NCBI GenBank assembly: GCA_900315975.1
Contig: ONBA01000015.1
Location: 1 to 64,000 of the forward strand
Direction: 5' to 3'
Length of the DNA stretch: 64,000 bases
Source: an uncultured Ruminococcus sp.
GTDB taxonomy: Bacteria > Bacillota_A > Clostridia > Oscillospirales > Ruminococcaceae
Shown: positions 9,924 through 18,494 of the stretch, piece after piece
Position numbering within the stretch: the first letter of the stretch is position 1
Layout of the letters: each line of letters opens with the position of its first letter
The notes under the pieces: model-generated
The model's input: the letters and a program-made list of their open reading frames with translations, nothing else
Told to the model about the DNA's origin: nothing
Databases searched by the model: none
Made by a program: the position numbers and the translations under genes

Positions 9924-9949
9924 TTAGGGCGAAGGTACCTTCGCCCTAA
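9924..9949 (+). repeat. Perfect inverted repeat in the heat-shock operon
   Basis: TTAGGGCGAAGG and its complement CCTTCGCCCTAA flank a 2-base centre. The downstream bases are not T-rich on either strand, so this is not a standard terminator. It may be an RNA processing or stability hairpin between dnaK and the following genes. Confidence 0.7.
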
Positions 9950-9998
9950 TGGTGTATATATGGAATGCGGAAAAATCCGCACCATAATGGTGTATATT

Positions 9999-10868
9999 AT
10001 GAAAAAAATGTATTCTGCACTGCTGCTTGCAGCGGCACTGACACTTTCAGGGTGCAGCAGCCACTCCGCAGCTGTGATTTCCGGCAGCGACGCTTCTGCT
10101 TCAAAAACTGGTACAGCATCGGAACTGCCAAAAAAAGACGGTCACTATACCGCCGATGAACTGAAAGCTATGGCTGAAAACAGTCCAATGCACGCCGATG
10201 ATATCGCTGACAGGACTGCCGCTGACCTTTCCGCTGATTCGGTCATAGTGTACAATAATCTTATCAATTATGCAACCGACCACCTCGGCGGAGATGATTT
10301 CCACCTGTTTGACTTCCGCACAACCAAAGACGGCTACTATATAAAAATCGTCCTCGATGAATACGTTGATTCCGGCGACTATGAACACGCACCTATCACC
10401 ATTACAAGCGATTACGGCGGTTCGCGCATAAAAAGTGAACTTGCCGGATTCAACTATTCAAGAAAATGGACAGAATCGCTAAGCGCTGAAATAAATTTCC
10501 AGTACCCCGATTACCACATCAACGACTGCGCTCTCGAATCGGATAATTCACTCCTTTCGATTGACCGCGGTGAGGAAACATACAACATATATAACATGGG
10601 TATCGAACCCATGACAGGTACATGGTCCGTGAACATCATACTGCCTGCCGGAACGGAAAAATCCGACTTTGAAAAGGCTTACGACAACATCGGACCAATA
10701 CTCAGAAAATATTCGGTTAATCAGCTGACAGCCGTCTCTCCCGAAAGTGAGGAGTCGCGTGAGAAACTCATAAGCGGCGAAACCATAACAGGCAACAGCT
10801 ACTCTTCCGGTGACGAGGGTATCAGCTGGTGCGAAGTATACGGAGAAGGCGGCGCAAGCACGTCATAA
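9999..10868 (+). CDS. Lipoprotein of unknown function between dnaK and dnaJ
   Basis: About 289 residues starting at ATG 9999 (MKKMYSALLL). The signal peptide ends in a lipobox LSGC, so the mature protein should be lipid-anchored outside the membrane. I prefer this start to the upstream in-frame ATG at 9960 because it places the signal peptide at the N-terminus; the ribosome site is weak for both. The mature part is rich in Asp, Ser and Tyr with no motif I recognise. It lies 43 bases before dnaJ, so it may be transcribed with the heat-shock genes. Confidence 0.75.
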   Translation: MKKMYSALLLAAALTLSGCSSHSAAVISGSDASASKTGTASELPKKDGHYTADELKAMAENSPMHADDIADRTAADLSADSVIVYNNLINYATDHLGGDDFHLFDFRTTKDGYYIKIVLDEYVDSGDYEHAPITITSDYGGSRIKSELAGFNYSRKWTESLSAEINFQYPDYHINDCALESDNSLLSIDRGEETYNIYNMGIEPMTGTWSVNIILPAGTEKSDFEKAYDNIGPILRKYSVNQLTAVSPESEESREKLISGETITGNSYSSGDEGISWCEVYGEGGASTS

Positions 10869-10911
10869 ATCTGAACCTTTCCCCATAGGTTCTAAGAATG
10901 GAGAATAGAAT

Positions 10912-12066
10912 ATGGCTGAAAAAAGAGACTATTATGAAGTCCTCGGCATACAAAAGGGCGCTACTGAGGACGAGATAAAAAAAGCCTTCCGTAAGAAGGC
11001 AAGAGAGAATCACCCCGACCTCCACCCCGATGACCCTTCATACGTTGAAAAGTTCCAGGAGATAAACGAGGCTAACGAGGTTCTCTCTGACCCCGAAAAG
11101 CGTGCAAGATACGACCAGTTCGGTCATGCAGGCGTTGACCCCAACTATGGCGGCGGAGGCGGTATGGACGGCTTCGGCGGCATGGGCGGTTTCGGTGATA
11201 TGAGCGATATCCTCGAAAGTATTTTCGGCGGATTCGGCGGTTTTGGCGGCTCTTCACGCTCAAATGCAAACGCTCCGAGACGCGGCTCTGATATTCAGGA
11301 ATCGGTCACTATCAACTTCATGGATGCCTGCAACGGCAAGAAGCAGGAAGTTAAGCTTTTCCGCATGGCTGTCTGCGAGACCTGTCACGGTTCAGGTGCC
11401 GATGCCGGTACTACTGCTGAAATATGCCCCGACTGTCAGGGACGCGGAAGCGTTAAGACTACTCAGCGTACTCCTTTCGGCGCTATCTCCTCTACAAAGC
11501 CATGTCCTCACTGCGGAGGCAAGGGAAAGATAGTAAAGAATCCGTGTATAAAGTGCCGCGGTGTGGGACGTGTAAGAGTTCAGAAGACCGTCAACGTCGA
11601 TATTCCGGCAGGTATAGATGACGGACAGACAATTCGTCTCAGCGGACAGGGCGACTGCGGTATCAACGGAGGTCCTGCAGGAGACCTTCTCCTCAATATT
11701 TCCGTTAGAAATCACCCACTCTTCAATCGTGAAGGATACGATATCCATTGCGATATCCCTGTTACTTATATGGACGCTGTTCTCGGTGCGGAAATAACCG
11801 TTCCCACTATCGACGGCGATGTTAAATACAATATCGCTGAGGGCACTCAGAACGGCACTGTATTCCGTCTCAAGGGCAAGGGCATAAAGAAGGTCAACCG
11901 TGCAGAACGCGGAAACCAGTACGTAAAAATATACGTTGAAGTCCCCAAGAACCTATCAAAGAAGCAGAAAGAACTTCTCCGCGAATTTGAGGCTTCTCTC
12001 ACTGACAAGAACTACGCAAAGCGTCAGAATTTCTTTGAAAAACTCAAGTCCAAATTTGATTTCTGA
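10912..12066 (+). CDS. dnaJ: Chaperone DnaJ (Hsp40)
   Basis: Co-chaperone that delivers substrates to DnaK and stimulates its ATPase. The 384-residue protein has the J domain with the HPD motif (ENHPDLHPDD), a Gly/Phe-rich region at about 78-125, and four zinc-binding repeats (CETCHGSG, CPDCQGRG, CPHCGGKG, CIKCRGVG). The C-terminal substrate domain is complete. It is the last gene of the CIRCE operon and is followed by a bidirectional terminator. Confidence 0.98.
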   Translation: MAEKRDYYEVLGIQKGATEDEIKKAFRKKARENHPDLHPDDPSYVEKFQEINEANEVLSDPEKRARYDQFGHAGVDPNYGGGGGMDGFGGMGGFGDMSDILESIFGGFGGFGGSSRSNANAPRRGSDIQESVTINFMDACNGKKQEVKLFRMAVCETCHGSGADAGTTAEICPDCQGRGSVKTTQRTPFGAISSTKPCPHCGGKGKIVKNPCIKCRGVGRVRVQKTVNVDIPAGIDDGQTIRLSGQGDCGINGGPAGDLLLNISVRNHPLFNREGYDIHCDIPVTYMDAVLGAEITVPTIDGDVKYNIAEGTQNGTVFRLKGKGIKKVNRAERGNQYVKIYVEVPKNLSKKQKELLREFEASLTDKNYAKRQNFFEKLKSKFDF

Positions 12067-12081
12067 TAATATTAACAAAAA

Positions 12082-12101
12082 GGGCGCACAACTGTGCGCC
12101 C
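12082..12101. terminator. Bidirectional terminator between dnaJ and the VanY-like gene
   Basis: GGGCGCAC / GTGCGCCC stem with a 4-base loop between converging genes. On the minus side it is followed by TTTTTGTTAAT, a strong U tract; on the plus side the tract is CATTCTTATTG. Confidence 0.85.
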
Positions 12102-12113
12102 CATTCTTATTGT

Positions 12114-13226
12114 TTAATATACTGTATCGTCGCCGTAGTACTCTGAATCTTCCGTATCCTCTTCAGCAGTTGTTGCTTCTGTAGCAGGTTCAGTCGTACT
12201 GATTTCGGCTTCAGGCTTCTCGTCCTTGTAAACAGTAACGATGAAACCGTCTACGTTATTGCCTGAAATGGTGTACTTATGGGTAGTCGGGACCGGTACC
12301 ATAGTCTCATCTGCACCGTCATCAGATGGATAGAAGTAAACCTCATAATTCTTGCCGTTTTCGTCAGCAAATTCGAGATGTTCCCCATCATAGCCGTATT
12401 TCTCCGAAATCATGGAGATGTACTCCTCAAGGCAGAGGTCATTCTTTGTCATATAGTAAGCGTGCGGGAGTCCCACATAGCGGAAGTGCCACGGTTCAGG
12501 ACGAATCTTCGTGATTTTTTCCTTCTCCTTGGTATATCTGACGATAAAGCCGTATTTATAGCAGTTATCGTTTATCCACTTGAAATCGCCTTGACCCTCG
12601 TAATCGTAAGTTTCAGACTCACTGAAATCGAAAGCGTATCCTGTCTCGTGTTCACTGTGACCCGGCTTTGCAACAAGCGGAGAATCTCCGCTTTCATCGC
12701 CTTCCTGCTTTTCTCCGTAAAGCTGTTCCTGCTGTTCATTTGTTCTGTACGAACCGTATATGATAAGGGTATCGTTCCCGTACTTATCGTAGAAATCGCT
12801 TATCATATCCACCATAGGTCCATATGCGGCGGAAAGTATCGAATAGTCGTAACCGTCAGTTACGAAGTAATATATACCATTTTCCTCGTTCTTTTCCGTA
12901 ATATTAACGAGGTCCTCTTCGCCTGAACTATAGTACTGATATTCATCGTTAACAAGGATAAGGTCACCATAGAACTTGTCCTTAGTCTTGACAGCAACGG
13001 GTGAACATACTATCTTATCCGGGTCAAGAACATCGGAAGGTGTTGTTACGTCTATATCCTCGGAAGAAGAGTTCTGTTCAGCAAGTGAAGGAACAGTCCT
13101 GTTCCCGTCAAATAATCCCTTTACGTAATATCCGCCGAAAGCAACAACAACACCGCAAATAACGAGCTGTGTTATAGTTTTAGTTCTCTGAATACTTTTT
13201 CTTTTGTTTATATCATTTTTAGGCAT
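12114..13226 (-). CDS. Membrane-anchored D,D-carboxypeptidase, VanY/M15B family
   Basis: Expected to remove the terminal D-Ala from peptidoglycan stem peptides at the cell surface. The 370-residue protein has an N-terminal membrane anchor at about 19-38. The M15B zinc site is present: KPGHSEHETGYAFDFSES supplies the first His and Asp, and EPWHFRYVGLP the second His. A Thr/Glu-rich C-terminal tail follows. ATG 13226 has GGAGCTG upstream. It stands alone, with no van regulators or ligases, so a housekeeping cell-wall role is more likely than glycopeptide resistance. Confidence 0.9.
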   Translation of the reverse strand: MPKNDINKRKSIQRTKTITQLVICGVVVAFGGYYVKGLFDGNRTVPSLAEQNSSSEDIDVTTPSDVLDPDKIVCSPVAVKTKDKFYGDLILVNDEYQYYSSGEEDLVNITEKNEENGIYYFVTDGYDYSILSAAYGPMVDMISDFYDKYGNDTLIIYGSYRTNEQQEQLYGEKQEGDESGDSPLVAKPGHSEHETGYAFDFSESETYDYEGQGDFKWINDNCYKYGFIVRYTKEKEKITKIRPEPWHFRYVGLPHAYYMTKNDLCLEEYISMISEKYGYDGEHLEFADENGKNYEVYFYPSDDGADETMVPVPTTHKYTISGNNVDGFIVTVYKDEKPEAEISTTEPATEATTAEEDTEDSEYYGDDTVY

Positions 13227-13479
13227 ATTTCAGCTCCAATCCGCTGTCAGAAATAAAGACAGCCGCTTTCATATTTTTCTACACACTGTTATTATATCAT
13301 ACTTTTTCTGAAAAATATAGTCTTTTCCGTATATATTTGTAATACTGACGGATATATACCACATATCAATATAGCAAAAGGTACATTTTGACCATTAGTC
13401 ATATGTTTGAACTATGAACCCGCGAATCCTTTGTACATCATAGACAAAAAAAGCTCCCCATCATTGTGAGGCAAAAAAA

Positions 13480-13521
13480 TTATGCACAAACAACAGTTAT
13501 CGTTTAGCACTGTTATGCACA
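13480..13521 (+). repeat. Two TTATGCACA direct repeats in the 475-base intergenic region
   Basis: TTATGCACA at 13480-13488 and 13513-13521, 33 bases apart. The words fit the DnaA-box form TTATNCACA. The rest of the gap between 13227 and 13701 is AT-rich and holds the downstream promoter. There is no dnaA/dnaN nearby, so this is not read as an origin. Confidence 0.4.
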
Positions 13522-13548
13522 ATCTTCAAAAAAACCGTAAAAAAACGC

Positions 13549-13577
13549 TTGCAAAGCGCGTATAAAAATGCTATAAT
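13549..13577 (+). promoter_or_regulatory. Promoter of the zinc-ribbon repeat protein gene
   Basis: TTGCAA (13549-13554), 17-base spacer, TATAAT (13572-13577). The leader of about 135 bases contains a 10-bp inverted repeat TATACTGTTA / TAACAGTATA (13646-13655 and 13669-13678). Confidence 0.75.
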
Positions 13578-13719
13578 GAAATGGAATAGAATGAGGAAAA
13601 AGCCGGTAAAGGGAAAAGACATATATAACCCAATATTCCGGCGTTTATACTGTTAGTGCCGTGATATATAACAGTATATATTCTCCATGTAAAAATTATA
13701 TATGTCAGGAGGGGATTTG

Positions 13720-15225
13720 ATGATCTGTCCAACTTGCGGAACTGAAAATGAGAGAGGGTTCAAGTTTTGCGTAAAGTGCGGAAGTAATCTTGATAGTCCA
13801 CAGGATGTCAATTACGAACAAGTTGATATGGGCGGATATCATACTGAAGAAGAGTTTTCATCGGACAACGGCGGTTTCACTGTCGGCAGCGGTACATTCA
13901 AAATCAGCGACCGTCCCACCGATCAGGAAAACAAAGACATCTACACCGATGATGAACTCAATGCTTCTGAAGAAGATTTCGATTTCAGTATGTACGACGA
14001 CGAACCATATATCCCGCGGCTTGATACCGACAGACTTTCGCTCCCGCGTTCAGGAAGCGAACCACTTCAGCCACAGCAGAATACATATTCTCCGCCCGGC
14101 GCTCAGATGGGCGGAATGCCAAATCAGTCAGCCGGCGCTCCTGCTATGGGAGGTATGCCCGGTCAGCCAAACCCTGCGGCAAATCAGTATATGAACCAGC
14201 AGGGCATGATGTACGGTCAGCCGCCGGTCATCGGCTACGACGCAAGCGGTATGCCAATTTATGGTCAGCCTCAGCCAATGATGTACGGTCAGCCTCAGAT
14301 TATCGGCTACGACCCGAGTGGTATGCCCATTTACGGTCAGCCAATGATGTACGGTCAGCCTCAGATCATCGGCTACGACCCGAGCGGTATGCCCATTTAC
14401 GGTCAGGTTCAGCCAATGATGTACGGTCAGCCTCAGATTATCGGCTATGACGCAAGCGGTATGCCGGTTTACGGTCAGGCTCAGCCTCAGCAGATACAGG
14501 ATATCCCAGTGCCGCCTCAGCAGGGTATGCCCGGAATGCCGGGAGCTTACGGCGCTCAGCCGGCAGTTCAGAAACCCGCTAAACCCGAGCAGAAAGAGGA
14601 ACTTGTAGACGTTTCTGACGATTTCTGGAAATTCTTCGACGGCGGAACTGCTACAAAACACCGCGAACCCGAAGACGACTTCTTCGGTAAATCGTCCCAT
14701 AGCAGCGGCATGAACGACCTTTCTGTCGCAGGTCTCGATATGAGCGGTCTGAAACGTACCGAAAAAAAGAAAAACAACTACATGAACGATACCCCCGTCG
14801 TTGACGCAAAAAAACTCGCGCAGAATGACAACGATAAGTTCAATAAATTCTATATGCGCTCGACAGGTCCTGTAGCCTCTTCTGACCTTTCCGCAGGCTC
14901 AAATGAGCATTCGCGCAAGAACTACATGAAGGCTGCTCAGGAAGTCGATGCAGATATGCTTTCGGCAAATACACAGCAGAAATCGCGCATAACCATGTAC
15001 AGCGCAGGTCAGGCAGACCCCGATACACTTGAAGCGTATACCCACGAGCACAAAGAGGCTATCATGGGTCAGGCAGAACATGCTGTTGAAGCTATGCCGA
15101 AAAAAATCAACCCTTACGAAAGCGAGCTCGATAAAATAGAGCTGCCGGAGTATATGCAGGCTAGGAAAACCTTGCGTGAGGAAACGATAGAAATACCGGA
15201 TCTTCCGCAGGTTGGAATAGAGTAA
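13720..15225 (+). CDS. Zinc-ribbon protein with two different arrays of 24-residue repeats
   Basis: Unknown function. The 501-residue protein starts at ATG 13720 (AGGAGGGG upstream) with a zinc ribbon (CPTCG...CVKCG). An acidic region follows, then four near-identical Tyr/Gly/Pro/Gln-rich repeats (about 163-256; unit begins MMYGQPQIIGYD). After a conserved-looking stretch (VDVSDDFWKFFDGG) come four diverged units of about 24 residues with the pattern YM-x5-VDA-x2-L-x-A (about 354-450). There is no signal peptide or membrane segment, so it is probably cytoplasmic. It stands alone with its own promoter, 50 bases before mscL. The zinc ribbon resembles those of two other proteins in this window. 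Confidence 0.8.
   Translation: MICPTCGTENERGFKFCVKCGSNLDSPQDVNYEQVDMGGYHTEEEFSSDNGGFTVGSGTFKISDRPTDQENKDIYTDDELNASEEDFDFSMYDDEPYIPRLDTDRLSLPRSGSEPLQPQQNTYSPPGAQMGGMPNQSAGAPAMGGMPGQPNPAANQYMNQQGMMYGQPPVIGYDASGMPIYGQPQPMMYGQPQIIGYDPSGMPIYGQPMMYGQPQIIGYDPSGMPIYGQVQPMMYGQPQIIGYDASGMPVYGQAQPQQIQDIPVPPQQGMPGMPGAYGAQPAVQKPAKPEQKEELVDVSDDFWKFFDGGTATKHREPEDDFFGKSSHSSGMNDLSVAGLDMSGLKRTEKKKNNYMNDTPVVDAKKLAQNDNDKFNKFYMRSTGPVASSDLSAGSNEHSRKNYMKAAQEVDADMLSANTQQKSRITMYSAGQADPDTLEAYTHEHKEAIMGQAEHAVEAMPKKINPYESELDKIELPEYMQARKTLREETIEIPDLPQVGIE
14206..14487 (+). repeat. Four in-frame tandem repeats of 66-72 bases
   Basis: Units start at 14206, 14278, 14344 and 14416 and encode 24, 22, 24 and 24 residues. Each begins MMYGQP and ends near GMPIYGQ. 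They lie inside the zinc-ribbon protein gene and are coding, not CRISPR. Confidence 0.9.
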
Positions 15226-15275
15226 AGGCAGCATCGCCTATCGCTGCCAAAAAATATGAAAGGAATGAATGAAAA

Positions 15276-15671
15276 ATGAAGAAGTTTTTCGAAGAATTCA
15301 AGGCGTTTATCCTCAGAGGCAATATCGTTGAGCTTGCTATCGGTGTTATCATCGGCGGAGCTTTCAATGGTCTTGTAACATCACTGCTGGATAACATCAT
15401 TTCGCCTATCATCGGCTGCTTCAATGTCGGCGGATTCAACGGCATCCACTTCAAGATCTGGAATGCTAACCTCTACATAGGTGCATTCATCACTGATGTT
15501 GTCAACTTCGTGATCATGGCTCTTGTTGTATTCATCATGCTCAAGGCTGTTATGAAGCTCATGGATCTTGCTAAGAAGGAAAAGGCTGCCGAGCCTGCAC
15601 CAGAGCCTTCTAAGGAAGAAGCTCTCCTCACAGAGATCAGAGACCTCCTTAAAGAGCAGAATAAGAAGTAA
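15276..15671 (+). CDS. mscL: Large-conductance mechanosensitive channel MscL
   Basis: Homopentameric emergency valve of the cytoplasmic membrane that opens under hypo-osmotic stress. The 131-residue protein has the amphipathic N-terminus (MKKFFEEFKAFILRGNIVEL), the first membrane helix (AIGVIIGGAFNGLVTSLLD), a short periplasm-like loop, the second helix (FVIMALVVFIMLKAV) and a charged C-terminal helix. Length and layout are typical. ATG 15276 follows GAAAGGAATG. It is followed directly by a terminator. Confidence 0.98.
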   Translation: MKKFFEEFKAFILRGNIVELAIGVIIGGAFNGLVTSLLDNIISPIIGCFNVGGFNGIHFKIWNANLYIGAFITDVVNFVIMALVVFIMLKAVMKLMDLAKKEKAAEPAPEPSKEEALLTEIRDLLKEQNKK

Positions 15672-15709
15672 TCTTTCCATAACGACGGAATGATTTTATT
15701 CAACAAGAA

Positions 15710-15736
15710 ACGGCTGACGTTTATCGCGTCAGCCGT
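15710..15736 (+). terminator. Intrinsic terminator of mscL
   Basis: ACGGCTGACG / CGTCAGCCGT perfect 10-bp stem, 7-base loop, followed by TTTTCTG. Confidence 0.9.
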
Positions 15737-15778
15737 TTTTCTGTTGCGGAAGCAGCGGCGGATTTCGACTTTATTCTG

Positions 15779-15807
15779 TTGACAACAGCAGACTTATGCT
15801 GTATAAT
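15779..15807 (+). promoter_or_regulatory. Full-consensus promoter of the zinc-ribbon membrane protein
   Basis: TTGACA (15779-15784), 17-base spacer, TATAAT (15802-15807): both hexamers match the sigma-A consensus exactly. Confidence 0.85.
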
Positions 15808-15835
15808 TAATTTAAAAAATAATGGAGGTAAAAAT

Positions 15836-17338
15836 ATGAAATGTAATGCTTGCGGAGCGCCGCTTGACGATGACTCTGTTTTTTGCAGTCAGTGCGGAAG
15901 AAAAATAGAAGCTCCTGAAAATATTATAGAACCGAATGTGAGCGAAATCCCCGAACCTGTCGATGAGAGGGCAGGTGTTTATGAAGAAGTTAAAAACATC
16001 GTAGGCACTGATGAGCCTGCTGATGAACCCAGCGACGCTGTTGCCGCTATTGACGAGGCTCTTGAGTCACTTTCAATGAACGCGGAAGAAAGTATACCCG
16101 AGGAAGTTGTCGTATGGGACGACGTTCCTGCACATATCCCCCATGATATACCGCTTCCGGAACCGGAAGAACTTCCCGAACCGCCTATAGTCCCCGAAGT
16201 GCCCGCTTTCGAGCAGACGGCAGAACCTGAACCGCCGAAGCCGGAAGTTCCACCGCTTGTGAAAGCTCCTGAGTATCAGGCTCCGCCGGCTTATGAAGAA
16301 CCGACGGCTTATAATGCACCTCCGGCTTACAATGAAGAACCGGTATACGCTCCGCAGAACGGCTACACCGCTCAACAGCCGGAATTTGAACCGTATAACG
16401 AGCCTGCTCCTGCACAGACCAAAGTTGGCGCACTCCGAATTACAGGAGCAAGCCTTATAGGTGTATTTGCACTTGTATTCCTGATACTGCTGAGTCTTAT
16501 GTTCTGCGTAAAGCTCGGTGTTTCGGGCGATATACTCAAAAAGCGAACTGTCAATATGGACATTAACACCGTCCTCGATGCCGACTACAAGGGCAAAAGT
16601 CTTTCAGATGCCATTTACAATGAAGCCGGTTTCGGCGAAGCTTCTCACGAAAAGGTAAGCAAGTCGGATTTCAGAACTTATCTCTCTCAGACCGACCTTC
16701 TCCCGTATACGGCTGAGTACATAAAGGAATACACCGACTATATCCTCACAGGTGAGGGTGCAGACCCATCGCTCAACGAAAATGACCTCGCTGACTTCTT
16801 TGTGAACAATTCTGATGTTGCAAATTCAACATTCAAGTACAATATGCAGACCGCAGATTACAACCGCATACGCAGTAATTTCGAGTTAAAAGGTACTGCC
16901 GATAACTTCTCTATCGACAAGTGGAGCGACAAGATAAATTTCCGCCTTGAGAATACTAATTTCATCTTCTCGTACGTAACACTCGGAATTATCCTCGGAC
17001 TTGTACTCGTACTGCTGATATGGATAATCGTAGCAGTTGATAAACGCGGAAAGCACGTAACTGCACTCTATGGCAGTATTTTCACATGGAGCGGTATCGT
17101 TGTAACTCTCGTCGGACTTGCTGTAGTAGCAGGCGCTTCTATCGCACACGTTATAACAGGTGAGTTCATCTTCTATCTGTGCGCGTCACTTCTGCTTCCA
17201 TTCGGCGTATTTGCGATCTGCATAGGAGTTGGCGAACTGCTTATCGGCTTCATTTTCAAGCGAATCAGACGCGGTATCCGCAACAAGGAAAAGAGAAACA
17301 AGGCTGTCGAAAAGGCACTCGCCGGAACAGCTGTATAA
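15836..17338 (+). CDS. Zinc-ribbon, proline-rich, four-helix membrane protein
   Basis: Unknown function, 500 residues. ATG 15836 has GGAGG 7 bases upstream and puts the zinc ribbon at the extreme N-terminus (MKCNACG...FCSQCG). An acidic then Pro/Glu/Tyr-rich linker spans about 25-195. A first membrane helix follows (GVFALVFLILLSLMFCVKLG), then an extracytoplasmic domain of about 140 residues with no motif I recognise. Three further helices close the protein, with a basic C-terminus. The layout of a cytoplasmic zinc ribbon, disordered linker and membrane part recurs in the DUF805 protein at 29972-30655. It is monocistronic. Confidence 0.8.
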   Translation: MKCNACGAPLDDDSVFCSQCGRKIEAPENIIEPNVSEIPEPVDERAGVYEEVKNIVGTDEPADEPSDAVAAIDEALESLSMNAEESIPEEVVVWDDVPAHIPHDIPLPEPEELPEPPIVPEVPAFEQTAEPEPPKPEVPPLVKAPEYQAPPAYEEPTAYNAPPAYNEEPVYAPQNGYTAQQPEFEPYNEPAPAQTKVGALRITGASLIGVFALVFLILLSLMFCVKLGVSGDILKKRTVNMDINTVLDADYKGKSLSDAIYNEAGFGEASHEKVSKSDFRTYLSQTDLLPYTAEYIKEYTDYILTGEGADPSLNENDLADFFVNNSDVANSTFKYNMQTADYNRIRSNFELKGTADNFSIDKWSDKINFRLENTNFIFSYVTLGIILGLVLVLLIWIIVAVDKRGKHVTALYGSIFTWSGIVVTLVGLAVVAGASIAHVITGEFIFYLCASLLLPFGVFAICIGVGELLIGFIFKRIRRGIRNKEKRNKAVEKALAGTAV

Positions 17339-17347
17339 TTTAAAATT

Positions 17348-17408
17348 ATGCCTTTGCATTTCTGAACGCTCATACTTACCACTGAGTGAAACAGAAAAGC
17401 AAAGGCAT
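17348..17408 (+). terminator. Terminator after the zinc-ribbon membrane protein
   Basis: Long hairpin with ATGCCTTTGC (17348-17357) pairing with GCAAAGGCAT (17399-17408), extended inward by ATTTCTG/CAGAAAA, followed by ATTTTATTTTTTT. Confidence 0.8.
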
Positions 17409-17420
17409 ATTTTATTTTTT

Positions 17421-17449
17421 TGAATATCCGGCGGAGAATGCGATATAAT
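17421..17449 (+). promoter_or_regulatory. Candidate sporulation-type promoter of spoVAD
   Basis: TGAATA (17421-17426) and TATAAT (17444-17449) are 17 bases apart. TGAATA is the usual -35 word of forespore sigma factor G promoters, which drive spoVA in Bacillus; the -10 fits sigma-G less well, so the assignment is tentative. Confidence 0.4.
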
Positions 17450-17471
17450 ATCGGTGAACGGAGGTGCTTTC

Positions 17472-18494
17472 ATGGCAGAATACATTTCACGCGGAGTTTT
17501 CCGTTTTAACACGCATATCGGAGTTGAAAGCCGCGCATCGGTAGTCGGTAAAAAAGAGGGCGAGGGTCCGCTCGGCAAATGCTTCGACGAAATCATTGAA
17601 GATGACCACTTCGGCAGAAATACATGGGAACAGGCTGAAAGCCGATTTCAGCTCGAAGCAATCAGTCTTGCGATACGCAGGGCAGGTCTGACTAAAGAAG
17701 ACATCGACTCAGTATGTGCCGGCGACCTGATAAACCAGTGTACCGGCTCGACTTACGGCTTGCGTGAACTCGAAATCCCATTTCTCGGACTGTACGGAGC
17801 GTGCTCAACTATGGCTGAGGGTCTCATTATATCGGCAAATCTCGCCGACAGCGGAATATCCAAACGTGCGGCAGTAGTCACATCGTCGCATTTTTCAACC
17901 GCTGAAAGACAGTTCCGTGCACCGCTCTCCTACGGCGGACAGCGTACCCCCACCTCGCAATGGACTTGTACAGCCGCCGGAGCAGTAATCCTTTCACGCG
18001 GCACAGGAAAAGTCCGTGTAGCCGGAGGCTGTATCGGAAACATTGCTGACCTCGGCATAAGCGATATCACGAATATGGGCGGAGCTATGGCTCCGGCGGC
18101 GGCGGCTACAATCATAAGGTACCTCACCGCTACCGGAACAACTCCCGCAGACTACGACCTTATCGTCACCGGCGACCTCGGTACAGTAGGAAGTACACTT
18201 CTCGGCGAACTCATGCTGCATGAGGGTCTCGATATATCACACTGCCATCGCGACTGCGGCTCGCTTATGTACTACAATAAGGCGCAGGATACCCACTGCG
18301 GCGGTTCCGGCTGCGGATGCAGTGCGAGCGTGCTATGCGGACACTTTCTGCCTATGCTTGAAAGCGGTGACGTTGAAAATGTTCTGTTTGTTGCAACAGG
18401 TGCACTCATGTCGGTTATGTCGCTCCAACAGGGGGAGAGTGTTCCGGCGATAGCTCATCTTGTTCATTTTAAAGGAGGAAAAAATGGTACTTGA
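17472..18494 (+). CDS. spoVAD: Stage V sporulation protein AD
   Basis: SpoVAD belongs to a thiolase-fold family and helps move dipicolinic acid into the forespore as part of the SpoVA channel. The 340-residue product opens with the family stretch RFNTHIGVESRASVVGKKEG and contains ECA-type core motifs VCAGDLINQCTG and FLGLYGACSTMAEG. ATG 17472 has GGAGGTG upstream and gives MAEYISRG; an in-frame ATG 18 bases earlier is less likely. It overlaps spoVAE by 11 bases. The usual upstream partner spoVAC is not here. Confidence 0.96.
   Translation: MAEYISRGVFRFNTHIGVESRASVVGKKEGEGPLGKCFDEIIEDDHFGRNTWEQAESRFQLEAISLAIRRAGLTKEDIDSVCAGDLINQCTGSTYGLRELEIPFLGLYGACSTMAEGLIISANLADSGISKRAAVVTSSHFSTAERQFRAPLSYGGQRTPTSQWTCTAAGAVILSRGTGKVRVAGGCIGNIADLGISDITNMGGAMAPAAAATIIRYLTATGTTPADYDLIVTGDLGTVGSTLLGELMLHEGLDISHCHRDCGSLMYYNKAQDTHCGGSGCGCSASVLCGHFLPMLESGDVENVLFVATGALMSVMSLQQGESVPAIAHLVHFKGGKNGT

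Noticed and set aside
9924..9949. The perfect inverted repeat as an intrinsic terminator of dnaK
   Set aside because: Neither strand has a T-rich run after the stem; kept only as an inverted repeat of unknown role.
12279..12926. A 215-codon plus-strand frame opposite the VanY-like gene
   Set aside because: Antisense shadow of a gene with clear M15B motifs; the product looks like random hydrophobic sequence and no ribosome site precedes it.
12114..13226. Vancomycin resistance locus suggested by the VanY-like gene
   Set aside because: No vanHAX-type ligase, dehydrogenase or two-component regulator is present; a general carboxypeptidase is more likely.
13480..13521. Replication origin
   Set aside because: Only two DnaA-box-like words, no AT-rich unwinding cluster with further boxes and no dnaA, dnaN, gyr or rpmH genes in the window.
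14206..14487. Regularly spaced direct repeats considered as a CRISPR array
   Set aside because: The repeats are contiguous, in frame within a gene, of 66-72 bases without spacers, and no cas genes are nearby.
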